From WHSM01 sp050701635 (GTDB taxonomy: Bacteria; Actinomycetota; Actinomycetes; Mycobacteriales; Micromonosporaceae): a DNA stretch of 14,859 bases. Positions 1-6,625 of the stretch are shown here, in pieces. The position numbers were made by a program, and so were the translations under genes. The stretch lies in the NCBI GenBank assembly GCA_050701635.1, contig JBOGDF010000113.1, positions 1 through 14,859 of the forward strand. The letters run 5' to 3'. The first letter of the stretch is position 1. Each line of letters begins with the position of its first letter. The notes below the pieces were generated by a model. That model saw only the letters and a program-made list of their open reading frames with translations. It was not told the DNA's origin and did no database searches.

Positions 1-46
1 GTTGGGGGGCCCGGGCGTGGGCGGCGGCGCTGCCGGGGAGCACCGG

Positions 47-52
47 TAGCGT
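47..52 (+). promoter_or_regulatory. Probable leaderless -10 box of mazG
   Basis: TAGCGT lies 7 bases before the ATG at 60. Actinobacterial genes often have a TAnnnT -10 hexamer about 6-7 bases upstream of a start codon at which transcription itself begins. No Shine-Dalgarno sequence is visible before this ATG, which fits a leaderless transcript. The same hexamer at nearly the same spacing precedes the DUF885 gene. No convincing -35 is seen in the 46 bases available upstream. Confidence 0.5.
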
Positions 53-59
53 TGCCGGC

Positions 60-1052
60 ATGCCGGAACGGATCGTGCTGCTGGTGACCTCGCCCCGCCT
101 GCCCGCCGGGTTACTGACCGCCGAGGCGTGGGACCTGGTACGCAGCGCCCCGGTGTACGCCGCCGCCGACTCGCCGCAGGCGGGCGCGCTGCGTACCGCC
201 GGAGTCGAGGTCAGGGTGATCGGCGGTGAGCCGGCAACGGCGGCCGACACGCTGCTCGGCGATGCCGCGCCGACCGTGGTCTGGCTCGCCGGGCCGGACG
301 GCGACGCCGCGATTGCCCGCCGGGTCGGCCTGACGCTGGCCGCCGAGCCGGGGCGCGCCGAGCTGGAGCTGGTGTACGGCTCCTGGGATCCGCCCGGCGC
401 CCGGCTGCTCGACGTGGTGGCGGTGATGGACCGGCTGCGCTCGCCGGGCGGCTGCCCGTGGGACGCCGAGCAGACCCACGAGTCGCTCGCGCACTACCTG
501 CTGGAAGAGGCGTACGAGGCGTACGACGAGATGGTCCGCGGCGACCTGGCGGCGCTGCGCGAGGAGCTCGGCGACGTGTTGCTGCAGGTGGCGTTCCACG
601 CCCGGCTGGCCGAGGAGCTGCCCGACGAGGCGCGCTGGTCCATCGACGAGGTGGCTGGCGACCTGGTGGAGAAGCTGGTCAGGCGGCACCCGCACGTGTT
701 CGCCGACGTCGACGTGGACGGTGCCGAGCACGTCGCCGCCAACTGGGAAGAGATCAAGAAGGCGGAGAAGTCGCGTACCTCCGCGATGGATGGGGTGGCG
801 CTGTCGCAGCCGGCGCTGGCGCTCGCCACCAAGCTGCTCTCCCGCTCCCGCAAGGCCGGTGCCGAGGTCGAGCTGCCGGCGCCGCCGGACGATCCGATCC
901 GGGACGAGAAAGCATTGGGTGCCGCCCTCCTCGCCCTGGTCGCCGCGGCCCAGCAGGCTGGCCTGGACGCCGAAGGCGCACTGCGCCAGGCGACGTTGGC
1001 GTACGCCGACGCGGTCCGCGCCGCCGAGCTCCCCTCACGGCCCCAGCCCTAA
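60..1052 (+). CDS. mazG: MazG family nucleoside triphosphate pyrophosphohydrolase
   Basis: This 330-residue protein should hydrolyse (d)NTPs to NMP and pyrophosphate in the cytoplasm, a house-cleaning activity that may also influence the stringent response. The MazG domain spans roughly residues 115-240. It holds the SPGGCPWD segment (128-135), the helix with EEAYE (149-153), the EELGD Mg-binding segment (168-172), KLVRRHPHVF (205-214) and WEEIKKAEK (229-237), all typical of the family. Residues 1-110 form a poorly conserved N-terminal extension and about 265-330 a second degenerate half, as in mycobacterial MazG, which carries one active domain. The ATG at 60 is chosen because a TAGCGT box sits 7 bases upstream. 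The gene ends 6 bases before a perfect palindrome and faces a convergent neighbour. In mycobacteria mazG lies close to eno; here an accessory block separates them. Confidence 0.93.
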   Translation: MPERIVLLVTSPRLPAGLLTAEAWDLVRSAPVYAAADSPQAGALRTAGVEVRVIGGEPATAADTLLGDAAPTVVWLAGPDGDAAIARRVGLTLAAEPGRAELELVYGSWDPPGARLLDVVAVMDRLRSPGGCPWDAEQTHESLAHYLLEEAYEAYDEMVRGDLAALREELGDVLLQVAFHARLAEELPDEARWSIDEVAGDLVEKLVRRHPHVFADVDVDGAEHVAANWEEIKKAEKSRTSAMDGVALSQPALALATKLLSRSRKAGAEVELPAPPDDPIRDEKALGAALLALVAAAQQAGLDAEGALRQATLAYADAVRAAELPSRPQP

Positions 1053-1058
1053 CGCCGC

Positions 1059-1112
1059 AAGATCATGGGGCCCTTCATGCAGTCATGACTGCATGAAGGG
1101 CCCCATGATCTT
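1059..1112. terminator. Perfect 54-bp palindrome, probable bidirectional terminator or REP-like element
   Basis: Positions 1059-1085 are the exact reverse complement of 1086-1112. The element begins AAGATCATGGGGCCC, is centred on TCATGA and has no unpaired loop beyond the central bases. It fills most of the 78-bp gap between the stop codons of two convergent genes (mazG ending at 1052, the repeat-protein gene ending at 1131), so a terminator working in both directions is the simplest role. There is no U-tract, which is usual in high-GC actinomycetes. Its perfection and length are also compatible with a dispersed palindromic repeat. Confidence 0.8.
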
Positions 1113-1130
1113 GGATTGGGGTGCGCTGGG

Positions 1131-1655
1131 CTACTTGGCGAGCGGGTTGGTGTCCGGGTCGCCGTACTTGTCGGTGTCCATGGTGCCGTCGAAGTTGGTG
1201 TCGCTGGTGGTCTTGTCCCACTCGCCGTCGGAGTTCGGGTCGGTGGCGTACGTGTCGACGTTGCCGTCGAAGTTGTCGTCCCGTACGTGGGTGTCGGCGC
1301 CGCCGTCGTAGTCCGTGTCCCTGGTGGCGACGTCCTTCGCGCCGTCTTCGTTGCGGTCCGCGGCCACGCCGTCGACCTTGCCGTCCTCGTTGCTGTCCTC
1401 GGTGACCGCGGTCAGGTAGCCGTCGCCGTCCTCGTCGGCCCAGTGCTCGTCGTACTTGCCGTCACTGTCCGTGTCGTAGTACGCCTCCTCCACCACGCCG
1501 TCCGCGTTGGCGTCGGTGGCCTCGAAGTCGACCACGCCGTCACCGTCGAAGTCGTCGGTGATGGTGACGCTGCCGTCGGCGTTGTGGGTGTACTCGACGT
1601 CGTCGAAAGTGCCGTCACCATCGACATCGACGTTGGCGCTGTAGTCGTCGCTCAT
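1131..1655 (-). CDS. Acidic protein of twelve tandem D-x-D/N-x-D-G repeats, probable Ca2+-binding
   Basis: This protein of 174 residues is almost entirely repeats. The DG glycines fall at residues 15, 28, 40, 53, 66, 79, 92, 104, 118, 131, 144 and 157, a spacing of 12-14 with 13 dominant. A typical unit is DxDxDGxxD, as in DTDSDGKYD (61-69) or DTNFDGTMD (152-160). Such loops resemble the calcium loops of EF-hands, dockerins and thrombospondin type 3 repeats, but there are no cysteines, no paired EF-hand helices and no other domain. No signal peptide or membrane segment is visible, so export is not supported by the sequence. The ATG at 1655 is chosen because GGGAGGGG lies 8 bases upstream; an in-frame start 21 codons earlier has no comparable site. 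Ca2+ binding is inferred. No specific function is recognised. Confidence 0.85.
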   Translation of the reverse strand: MSDDYSANVDVDGDGTFDDVEYTHNADGSVTITDDFDGDGVVDFEATDANADGVVEEAYYDTDSDGKYDEHWADEDGDGYLTAVTEDSNEDGKVDGVAADRNEDGAKDVATRDTDYDGGADTHVRDDNFDGNVDTYATDPNSDGEWDKTTSDTNFDGTMDTDKYGDPDTNPLAK

Positions 1656-1744
1656 TACTGGTGCCCCTCCCTGCGAGGATTGCGTGTCTTCTTGTCTGCC
1701 TCGGGTCGCTGCGTGCAATTGCCCGCCCCGCAGTGACAGGACCT

Positions 1745-1772
1745 ACGTTAGGCCCCCCGACCCCGGGTCTAA
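1745..1772 (-). promoter_or_regulatory. Candidate promoter of the DxDxDG repeat gene
   Basis: Read on the - strand, TTAGAC (1772-1767) and TAACGT (1750-1745) are separated by 16 bases and resemble -35 and -10 elements. Transcription would begin near 1738 and give a leader of roughly 80 bases before the ATG at 1655. The rest of the 253-bp divergent gap (1656-1908) contains a short GACCGG/CCGGTC hairpin around 1807-1826 and nothing else I can name. Confidence 0.3.
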
Positions 1773-1896
1773 TCCCCGATCTGTGCCACCGTACGTGTTC
1801 GTTCAGACCGGCCGAAAGACCGGTCGGTCGATGCGGCGTACGCACGGTATGCGGCATTCAGCGTAAACAGCGTCGGCCAGTGGTACGCCCGGCGGG

Positions 1897-1902
1897 TAGC
1901 GT
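1897..1902 (+). promoter_or_regulatory. Probable leaderless -10 box of the DUF885 gene
   Basis: TAGCGT lies 6 bases before the ATG at 1909, and no Shine-Dalgarno sequence is present. The hexamer is identical to the one ahead of mazG. I see no clear -35 element. Confidence 0.45.
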
Positions 1903-1908
1903 GCGGGC

Positions 1909-3537
1909 ATGCTGCACCCCTTCGTACCGCTCGCCGAGCGGATCATCGACGCGCTGCTGGACACCGACCCGGTGCTGGCCCGCTGGTCGGGCGACCACCG
2001 CGGCGACGGCGTACTCCCGGACTACTCACATGACGCGGTCAGCGCCCGGATCGCTATGTTGAAGGACGCTTCGCACGCGCTGGTGCAGCTCGACGACGAG
2101 GGGCTGACCCCGCAGGAGGCGGTGGACCACACGCTGCTGACCCGGCTGGTGGACCGCTATCTCTTCGAGTACGACACGCTCCGCTCGTACCGGTGGAATC
2201 CGCTGGCGCACAACCCGGGCCCGCTGCTGTACGCCCTGCTGGCGCGCCAGTTCGCGCCGGCGGCCGAGCGGCTGGAGCCCGTGGTGTCCCGGCTGGAGCG
2301 GCTGCCCGACGCGCTGGCCACCGCGCGCCAGGTGCTCACCGACTGCCCCACGATCCACCTGGAGACCGCCCGCACCCAGTACTCCGGCGTGGTCGCCCTG
2401 GTGCGCGACGAGGTGTCGAAGCTGGTCGAGGAGGCGGGCGCCGACACGCCGCGCGTACAGGCCGCCCAGCAGGGCGCGATCGCCGCGCTGCGGGACTTCG
2501 ACGGGTGGCTCGGCGTACGGCTGGCGGAGACCCCGGCCGGCACCGGCCGGGACCCGCGGCTGGGCCGGCCGATGTGGGAGGCCAACCTGTGGCACCTGCT
2601 GGACAGCGAGCTGTCCGCGGCCGAGCTGTCGGACCGGGCGTGGGCGAGGTTGGACCAGGTCACCGAGCAGCTGCGGGCCGCGGCGGCGGAGCTCACCGGC
2701 GGCCCGCCAGACGACCGTACGGCGCGCCTGGCGCTGGACCGGATCGCCGACACCCACCCCACCGACGACACGATCGTCGGGCTGGCCCGCGACGCGCTGG
2801 CCGAGACCACGGCGTACGTCGCCGAGCACGAGCTGGTCACGCTGATCGACGACCCGTGCGAGATCGTGGTGATGCCGGAGTTCGCCCGCGGCGTCGCGGT
2901 GGCGTACTGCGACTCGCCGGGGCCGCTGGAGCAGGCGGCGGTGCCGACGTTCTACGCGATCTCGCCGACTCCGGCCGGCTGGTCGGACGACCGGATCACC
3001 TCGTACTACCGGGAGTACAACCACCAGATGGTCCGCAACCTCACCGTGCACGAGGCGATGCCGGGCCACGCGCTGCAGCTCGCCCACGCCCGGCGGTACG
3101 CCGGCTCCAGCCGCGCCCGCGCCGTCTGCAAGAGCGGCTCGTTCGTCGAAGGCTGGGCGGTGTACGCGGAGCAGATGATGATCGAGAACGGTTTCGGCGG
3201 CCCGGAGGTCCGGCTGCAGCAGCTCAAGATGCAGCTGCGGATGACCATCAACGCGCTGCTCGACCAGCTGGTGCACTGCGAGGGCATGACCGAGGCGGAC
3301 GGGATGCAGCTGATGCGCGAGCGCGGTTTCCAGGAGGAGGGCGAAGCCGCCGGCAAGTGGCGCCGTGCGCTGCTCACCGCGGGGCAGCTGTCGACGTACT
3401 TCGTGGGCTACACCGAGGTGTCCGCGATCGCGGCGAGCCGGCCGTCCGGCACCGGGCTACGGCAGTGGCACGACGCGATGCTCAGTCACGGCTCGCCGTC
3501 GCCGCGCCACCTGCGCTCCCTGCTCAGCCGAGGCTGA
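1909..3537 (+). CDS. DUF885 family protein, putative zinc metallopeptidase
   Basis: This 542-residue protein matches the DUF885 family in length and motifs. HEAMPGH (381-387) is the HExxxGH form of a zinc-peptidase helix, supplying two histidine ligands and the catalytic glutamate. FVEGWAVYAEQMM lies some 30 residues later, and its E414 is the expected third ligand, as in gluzincin-type peptidases. The conserved segment before the zinc helix (SYYREYNHQM) is also present. There is no signal peptide, so the protein is probably cytoplasmic. Family members are widespread in actinobacteria; most substrates are unknown. The start at 1909 is supported by the TAGCGT box 6 bases upstream. The gene is divergent from the repeat-protein gene and converges on the deacetylase-like lipoprotein gene with only 24 bases between stop codons. 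Family assignment is firm; peptidase activity is inferred from the intact ligands. Confidence 0.9.
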   Translation: MLHPFVPLAERIIDALLDTDPVLARWSGDHRGDGVLPDYSHDAVSARIAMLKDASHALVQLDDEGLTPQEAVDHTLLTRLVDRYLFEYDTLRSYRWNPLAHNPGPLLYALLARQFAPAAERLEPVVSRLERLPDALATARQVLTDCPTIHLETARTQYSGVVALVRDEVSKLVEEAGADTPRVQAAQQGAIAALRDFDGWLGVRLAETPAGTGRDPRLGRPMWEANLWHLLDSELSAAELSDRAWARLDQVTEQLRAAAAELTGGPPDDRTARLALDRIADTHPTDDTIVGLARDALAETTAYVAEHELVTLIDDPCEIVVMPEFARGVAVAYCDSPGPLEQAAVPTFYAISPTPAGWSDDRITSYYREYNHQMVRNLTVHEAMPGHALQLAHARRYAGSSRARAVCKSGSFVEGWAVYAEQMMIENGFGGPEVRLQQLKMQLRMTINALLDQLVHCEGMTEADGMQLMRERGFQEEGEAAGKWRRALLTAGQLSTYFVGYTEVSAIAASRPSGTGLRQWHDAMLSHGSPSPRHLRSLLSRG

Positions 3538-3561
3538 ATTTCTCTGCGGGGGTACGCCGCG

Positions 3562-4437
3562 TCAGCGGCCGCCCACCGGGTCCGAGAGCCGTACGCAGCG
3601 CAGCCGGGCCACCAGCTCGGGCAGCGCCGCGGCGAAGCCTTTCGCGGTGCCGCCGGCCGGCCGGTTCATGTGCGCGAGCACGATCGAGCCGGCGGTCGCG
3701 GCCCGTACGGCGCCGGCGACCTGCTCGGCGGTACGCGTGGCGCCCGCGTCGGCGTTGACGTCGAAGCCGGCGACCCGCTGCCCCAGGTCGGCCACGATCC
3801 GGGTGGCCACCTCGTCGTAGTGCGCGGTGCCGGTACGGAACCATCCCGGCGCCGTGCCGGTCAGCTCGTGCAGCCCCGCCACGTTGCCGGCCACCTCGTC
3901 GTACGCCTCGCCCGGATCCCGGGTGCCGGCGATCCCGTACGCCGACCGCCCGGTGACCGACAGCGGACGGTGCGCGGTGCCGTGGTTCGCCAGCTCGAAC
4001 AGCGGGTCGCCGGCCAGGTCGGCGGCGATCGCCGGGTTCGCCGCGATCCAGCGGGCGTTCAGGAACAGCGTCGCCGGCACCCGGTGCCGCCGCAGCGTGG
4101 CGATCAGCGCGTGGTCGTAGCCGCTGCCGGACCCGCCGCAGGCGTCGAAGGTGAGCGCCACCACCGGCTCTGTGGTGGCCAGCCGGCGGGTCACGCCGGT
4201 GACGTCGGTGCCCCACTCGGTGGGTACGGCGCCGGCGTACTTCGCGACCACCTGGGCGCGGGTGAGCGGGACGGGCAGGCTGCTCGGCACGGCGGAGGGC
4301 GATGCCGGTCCGGCGGTCGACGGCGTAGGGCTCGGCGGCGCCGCCGCGGCCGGTCGGGCCCCCGAACTGGGACTGCCGCATGCGGAAAGGACGCCGCTCG
4401 CCGCGGCGAGCAGCACGGCGCGCCGGCTGAGCGACAT
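3562..4437 (-). CDS. Lipoprotein with a divergent polysaccharide deacetylase (NodB-like) domain
   Basis: This 291-residue protein starts with an Arg-Arg/hydrophobic signal and the lipobox LSAC (17-20), so C20 should be lipidated and the protein anchored outside the membrane. The two Arg at 5-6 could also make it a Tat substrate. A Pro/Ser/Ala-rich linker (about 21-57) leads to a carbohydrate esterase 4-like fold. ALTFDACGG (94-102) stands where family members have TFDDG, NHGTAH (151-156) is the His-His motif, FRTGTAHYDE (200-209) the third, DVNADAG (226-232) the fourth and VLAHMNRP (253-260) the fifth. The metal-ligand Asp after TFD is replaced by Ala99, and the usual LLHD is LAHM, so metal binding may be altered. 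A cell-wall or polysaccharide target is likely but the substrate is unknown. The start has only a G-rich upstream stretch and no strong ribosome binding site. Confidence 0.87.
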   Translation of the reverse strand: MSLSRRAVLLAAASGVLSACGSPSSGARPAAAAPPSPTPSTAGPASPSAVPSSLPVPLTRAQVVAKYAGAVPTEWGTDVTGVTRRLATTEPVVALTFDACGGSGSGYDHALIATLRRHRVPATLFLNARWIAANPAIAADLAGDPLFELANHGTAHRPLSVTGRSAYGIAGTRDPGEAYDEVAGNVAGLHELTGTAPGWFRTGTAHYDEVATRIVADLGQRVAGFDVNADAGATRTAEQVAGAVRAATAGSIVLAHMNRPAGGTAKGFAAALPELVARLRCVRLSDPVGGR

Positions 4438-4523
4438 CTCGACCCCGTACCCCCGTGAAATGGTTCTGGGTTGATCATGCCGTGCGGGTGCAACGGCGCC
4501 GTCACCGGGCCGGACAGCGTGAA

Positions 4524-4563
4524 CCCGGTCGGGCCTCAGGCAGAAGGCTGAGGCCCGACCGGG
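4524..4563 (-). terminator. Strong hairpin terminator, 16-bp stem
   Basis: CCCGGTCGGGCCTCAG (4524-4539) pairs perfectly with 4548-4563 around an 8-base loop. It lies 46 bases beyond the stop codon of the small Cys-motif gene (ending at 4610 on -) and 87 bases before the start of the lipoprotein gene. It therefore most likely ends transcription of the small gene and leaves the lipoprotein gene its own promoter. It has no U-tract, as is common for actinomycete terminators. Confidence 0.8.
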
Positions 4564-4609
4564 CTGGGGGGAGTGCGGGTGGGGACTGGGGGAGCTTCGG
4601 GTGGGATGC

Positions 4610-4930
4610 TCAGTGGCCGGTGTGCAGCAGGATCAGCTGCGCCTGGCTGACGGTGCTGCGGTCCCGGCGCTGCCGGCTGGACAGCCCGGGCACCGTGGCG
4701 ACCGCGGTGACCTTGGTGGGGGTACGCAGCCCGGCGGCCCGCAACACCTGCTCGGCGGTACGCCGCGGCGCGCACGGGTAGTGCTCGCGGCACCAGCCGC
4801 AGCTGCGGCCGTGCGGGTAGCGCTGCCGGCGGTGCTGGGCGAGGGTACGCCGCGCGCCCGCGACGTCGTGGTCTTTCGGTACCCGGTCGATCGGGACCGT
4901 GGGTGTGGCGGGAATTGCGGACCCTCGCAT
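4610..4930 (-). CDS. Small protein of unknown function with a CxxCx5C motif
   Basis: I do not recognise a named family. The 106-residue product has an N-terminal Pro-rich stretch, then a basic helix-like segment (residues 22-40, ARRTLAQHRRQRYP) directly followed by HGRSCGWCREHYPC (41-54). The latter has Cys at 44, 47 and 53 and His at 41 and 50, a pattern that could bind zinc or an iron-sulfur cluster. The tail (75-106) is Ser/Arg/Gln-rich without a domain. The ATG at 4930 is chosen because GGAGG lies 10 bases upstream; a start at 4987 in the same frame would add 19 low-complexity residues. No signal peptide or membrane span is seen. The gene is divergent from eno and ends at the 4524-4563 hairpin. 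My sense that similar short Cys-motif proteins occur in other actinomycetes comes from memory, not from a search. Confidence 0.65.
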   Translation of the reverse strand: MRGSAIPATPTVPIDRVPKDHDVAGARRTLAQHRRQRYPHGRSCGWCREHYPCAPRRTAEQVLRAAGLRTPTKVTAVATVPGLSSRQRRDRSTVSQAQLILLHTGH

Positions 4931-5293
4931 CGGACTGGTGCCTCCAGAATCTGCGCTTTGCGGCGGGCGCGGCGGCCGTGCCGGCACGGGGAACCAGACT
5001 CGCCGCCGCGCCTCGCCCTTTCCACACCCGGGTCCGGGGCCATAGCCATACCGAACTCGGACGGGTCATGCGTGCTGTACACCGTCCGGAAACGTTGCCG
5101 TCAGCGGTAGGTCAACATCACGCATCCGATATGAACAACGACGCTCCGCGTTCGAAGCTGCGGCCAGACTCGGAGGAAATCTGTGTCGGCGTGTCGCCGG
5201 TGTGGCCCAGCTCGCGCCGGCCGAGTGCCTGGCGCGCGAGCCGGCTGGCTAGGCTCCCTGCAGGTGCAGCGCCGACCCGAGGAGCGATCAGAC
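4931..5293. other. 363-bp divergent intergenic region upstream of eno
   Basis: No convincing gene fills this stretch. It must hold promoters for the small Cys-motif gene (-) and for eno (+). Apart from the eno -10 near 5250, the only suggestive element is GGAAAC at 5088-5093 followed 17 bases later by GTC at 5111, loosely like an ECF-sigma promoter; I would not rely on it. An open frame on - from 5082 runs through the region and overlaps the small gene out of frame. It has lower GC3 than real genes here, and I treat it as non-coding. Confidence 0.5.
5250..5284 (+). promoter_or_regulatory. Candidate eno -10 box and ribosome binding site
   Basis: TAGGCT at 5250-5255 fits the actinobacterial TAnnnT -10 consensus and would start a leader of about 30 bases. 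GAGGAG at 5279-5284 lies 9 bases before the GTG at 5294 and fixes that codon as the start of enolase. No clear -35 is seen 16-18 bases upstream. Confidence 0.5.
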
Positions 5294-6589
5294 GTGGCGA
5301 CCATTCAGGGCATCGTCGGTAGGGAGATCCTGGACTCGCGGGGCAACCCGACGGTCGAGGTGGAGGTCGTGCTCTCCGACCGCACGGTCGGGCGCGCGGC
5401 GGTGCCGTCCGGCGCGTCGACCGGCGCGTTCGAGGCGGTCGAGCTGCGCGACGAGGACGAGACCCGGTACGCCGGCAAGGGCGTACAGATGGCGGTCGGC
5501 AACGTCGCCGCGATCGGCGAGCGGCTGATCGACCTGGAAGCCAGCGACCAGCGCGGCATCGACCAGCTGATGCTCGACCTGGACGGCACCCCCGACAAGA
5601 GCCAGCTCGGCGCCAACGCGATCCTCGGAGTCTCGCTCGCGGTCGCGAAGGCCGCCGCCGACTCCTCGAAGCTGCCGCTGTTCCGCTATCTGGGCGGCCC
5701 CAACGCGCACCTGCTGCCCGTACCGATGCTGAACATCCTGAACGGCGGGGCGCACGCCGACAGCAACGTCGACGTCCAGGAGTTCATGATCGCCCCGATC
5801 GGCGCGACCACGTTCGCCGAGGCGCTGCGGTGGGGCGCGGAGACGTACCACGTGCTGAAGAAGGTGCTCAAGAGCAAGGGGCTGTCCACCGGGCTGGGCG
5901 ACGAGGGCGGGTTCGCCCCCAGCCTGGGCGCCAACGCCGAGGCGCTGGACCTGATCTCCACCGCGATCGAGGACGCCGGCTTCGAGCTGGGTACGGACAT
6001 CGTGTTCGCGCTCGACGTGGCCGCCACCGAGTTCTACGCCGACGGCCGCTACACCTTCGAAGGGCGCAAGCAGAGCGCCGCGAAGATGATCGGCTACTAC
6101 ACCGACCTGCTCGACGCCTACCCGATCGTGTCGATCGAGGACCCGCTGGCGGAGGACGACTGGGACGGCTGGGCGTCGCTCACCAGCGAGCTGGGCGAGA
6201 AGGTGCAGCTGGTCGGCGACGACCTGTTCGTCACCAACCCGGAGCGGATCGCCCGCGGCATCAACAGCGCCACCGCGAACGCCGTACTGGTCAAGGTGAA
6301 CCAGATCGGGTCGCTCACCGAGACCTTCGACGCGGTCGACCTGGCGCACCGCAACGGCTACAAGTGCATGATGAGCCACCGCTCCGGCGAGACCGAGGAC
6401 ACCACCATCGCCGACCTCGCCGTCGCCACCGGCTGCGGCCAGATCAAGACCGGCGCCCCGGCGCGGTCCGAGCGGGTCGCCAAGTACAACCAGCTGCTAC
6501 GCATCGAAGAGGAGCTCGGCGACGCGGCGCGCTACGCCGGCATCGACGCCTTCCCCCGGTACGTTGCAGAGGTAGACGTCGAGGAGTAG
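5294..6589 (+). CDS. eno: Enolase (phosphopyruvate hydratase)
   Basis: The enzyme converts 2-phosphoglycerate to phosphoenolpyruvate in glycolysis. The GTG start at 5294 gives 431 residues, the usual bacterial length, and is preceded by GAGGAG at 9 bases. The N-terminus (ILDSRGNPTVEVEV) is canonical. The mobile active-site loop SGAST is at 39-43, GGAHADSNVD carries His154, QEF carries Glu163 and LGDEGGF carries the proton-shuttling Glu204. The Mg2+ ligands are Asp241, Glu282 (SIEDP) and Asp309 (VGDDLFVTN). The catalytic base is Lys334 (VKVNQIGS), the enolase signature SHRSGETEDT is at 361-370, and Lys385 (IKTGAP) completes the site. A longer in-frame reading from 5183 adds 37 residues with no enolase similarity. 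Eno is the first gene of a + strand run; the division gene follows 36 bases later, so they are probably cotranscribed. Confidence 0.98.
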   Translation: MATIQGIVGREILDSRGNPTVEVEVVLSDRTVGRAAVPSGASTGAFEAVELRDEDETRYAGKGVQMAVGNVAAIGERLIDLEASDQRGIDQLMLDLDGTPDKSQLGANAILGVSLAVAKAAADSSKLPLFRYLGGPNAHLLPVPMLNILNGGAHADSNVDVQEFMIAPIGATTFAEALRWGAETYHVLKKVLKSKGLSTGLGDEGGFAPSLGANAEALDLISTAIEDAGFELGTDIVFALDVAATEFYADGRYTFEGRKQSAAKMIGYYTDLLDAYPIVSIEDPLAEDDWDGWASLTSELGEKVQLVGDDLFVTNPERIARGINSATANAVLVKVNQIGSLTETFDAVDLAHRNGYKCMMSHRSGETEDTTIADLAVATGCGQIKTGAPARSERVAKYNQLLRIEEELGDAARYAGIDAFPRYVAEVDVEE

Positions 6590-6625
6590 CGGTCCGGGGT
6601 TCGCCTGCCAGGGGAGGTTTGCGCG

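Noticed and set aside
1..46. Possible 3' end of an upstream gene
   Set aside because: Too short to judge; no frame or motif can be recognised.
1131..1655. CRISPR-like or tandem DNA array suggested by the regular 39-base period
   Set aside because: The period is exactly 13 codons, the frame is open throughout and the repeats are degenerate at DNA level but kept at protein level, so this is a coding repeat.
2026..3276. 416-codon open frame on - opposite the DUF885 gene
   Set aside because: The + frame has the HEAMPGH zinc motif and full family length. The antisense product is low-complexity Arg/Gln/Val without domains.
4633..5082. 149-codon frame on - overlapping the small Cys-motif gene, with segment RRARRKAQILEAP
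   Set aside because: Part of it looks mildly gene-like, but the GC3 upstream of 4930 is lower than in real genes here, and the overlapping frame with GGAGG and the Cys motif is better supported. A frameshifted longer gene cannot be fully excluded.
5288..6379. 363-codon open frame on - opposite eno
   Set aside because: Enolase is unambiguous on +. The antisense frame is an effect of GC-rich codons.
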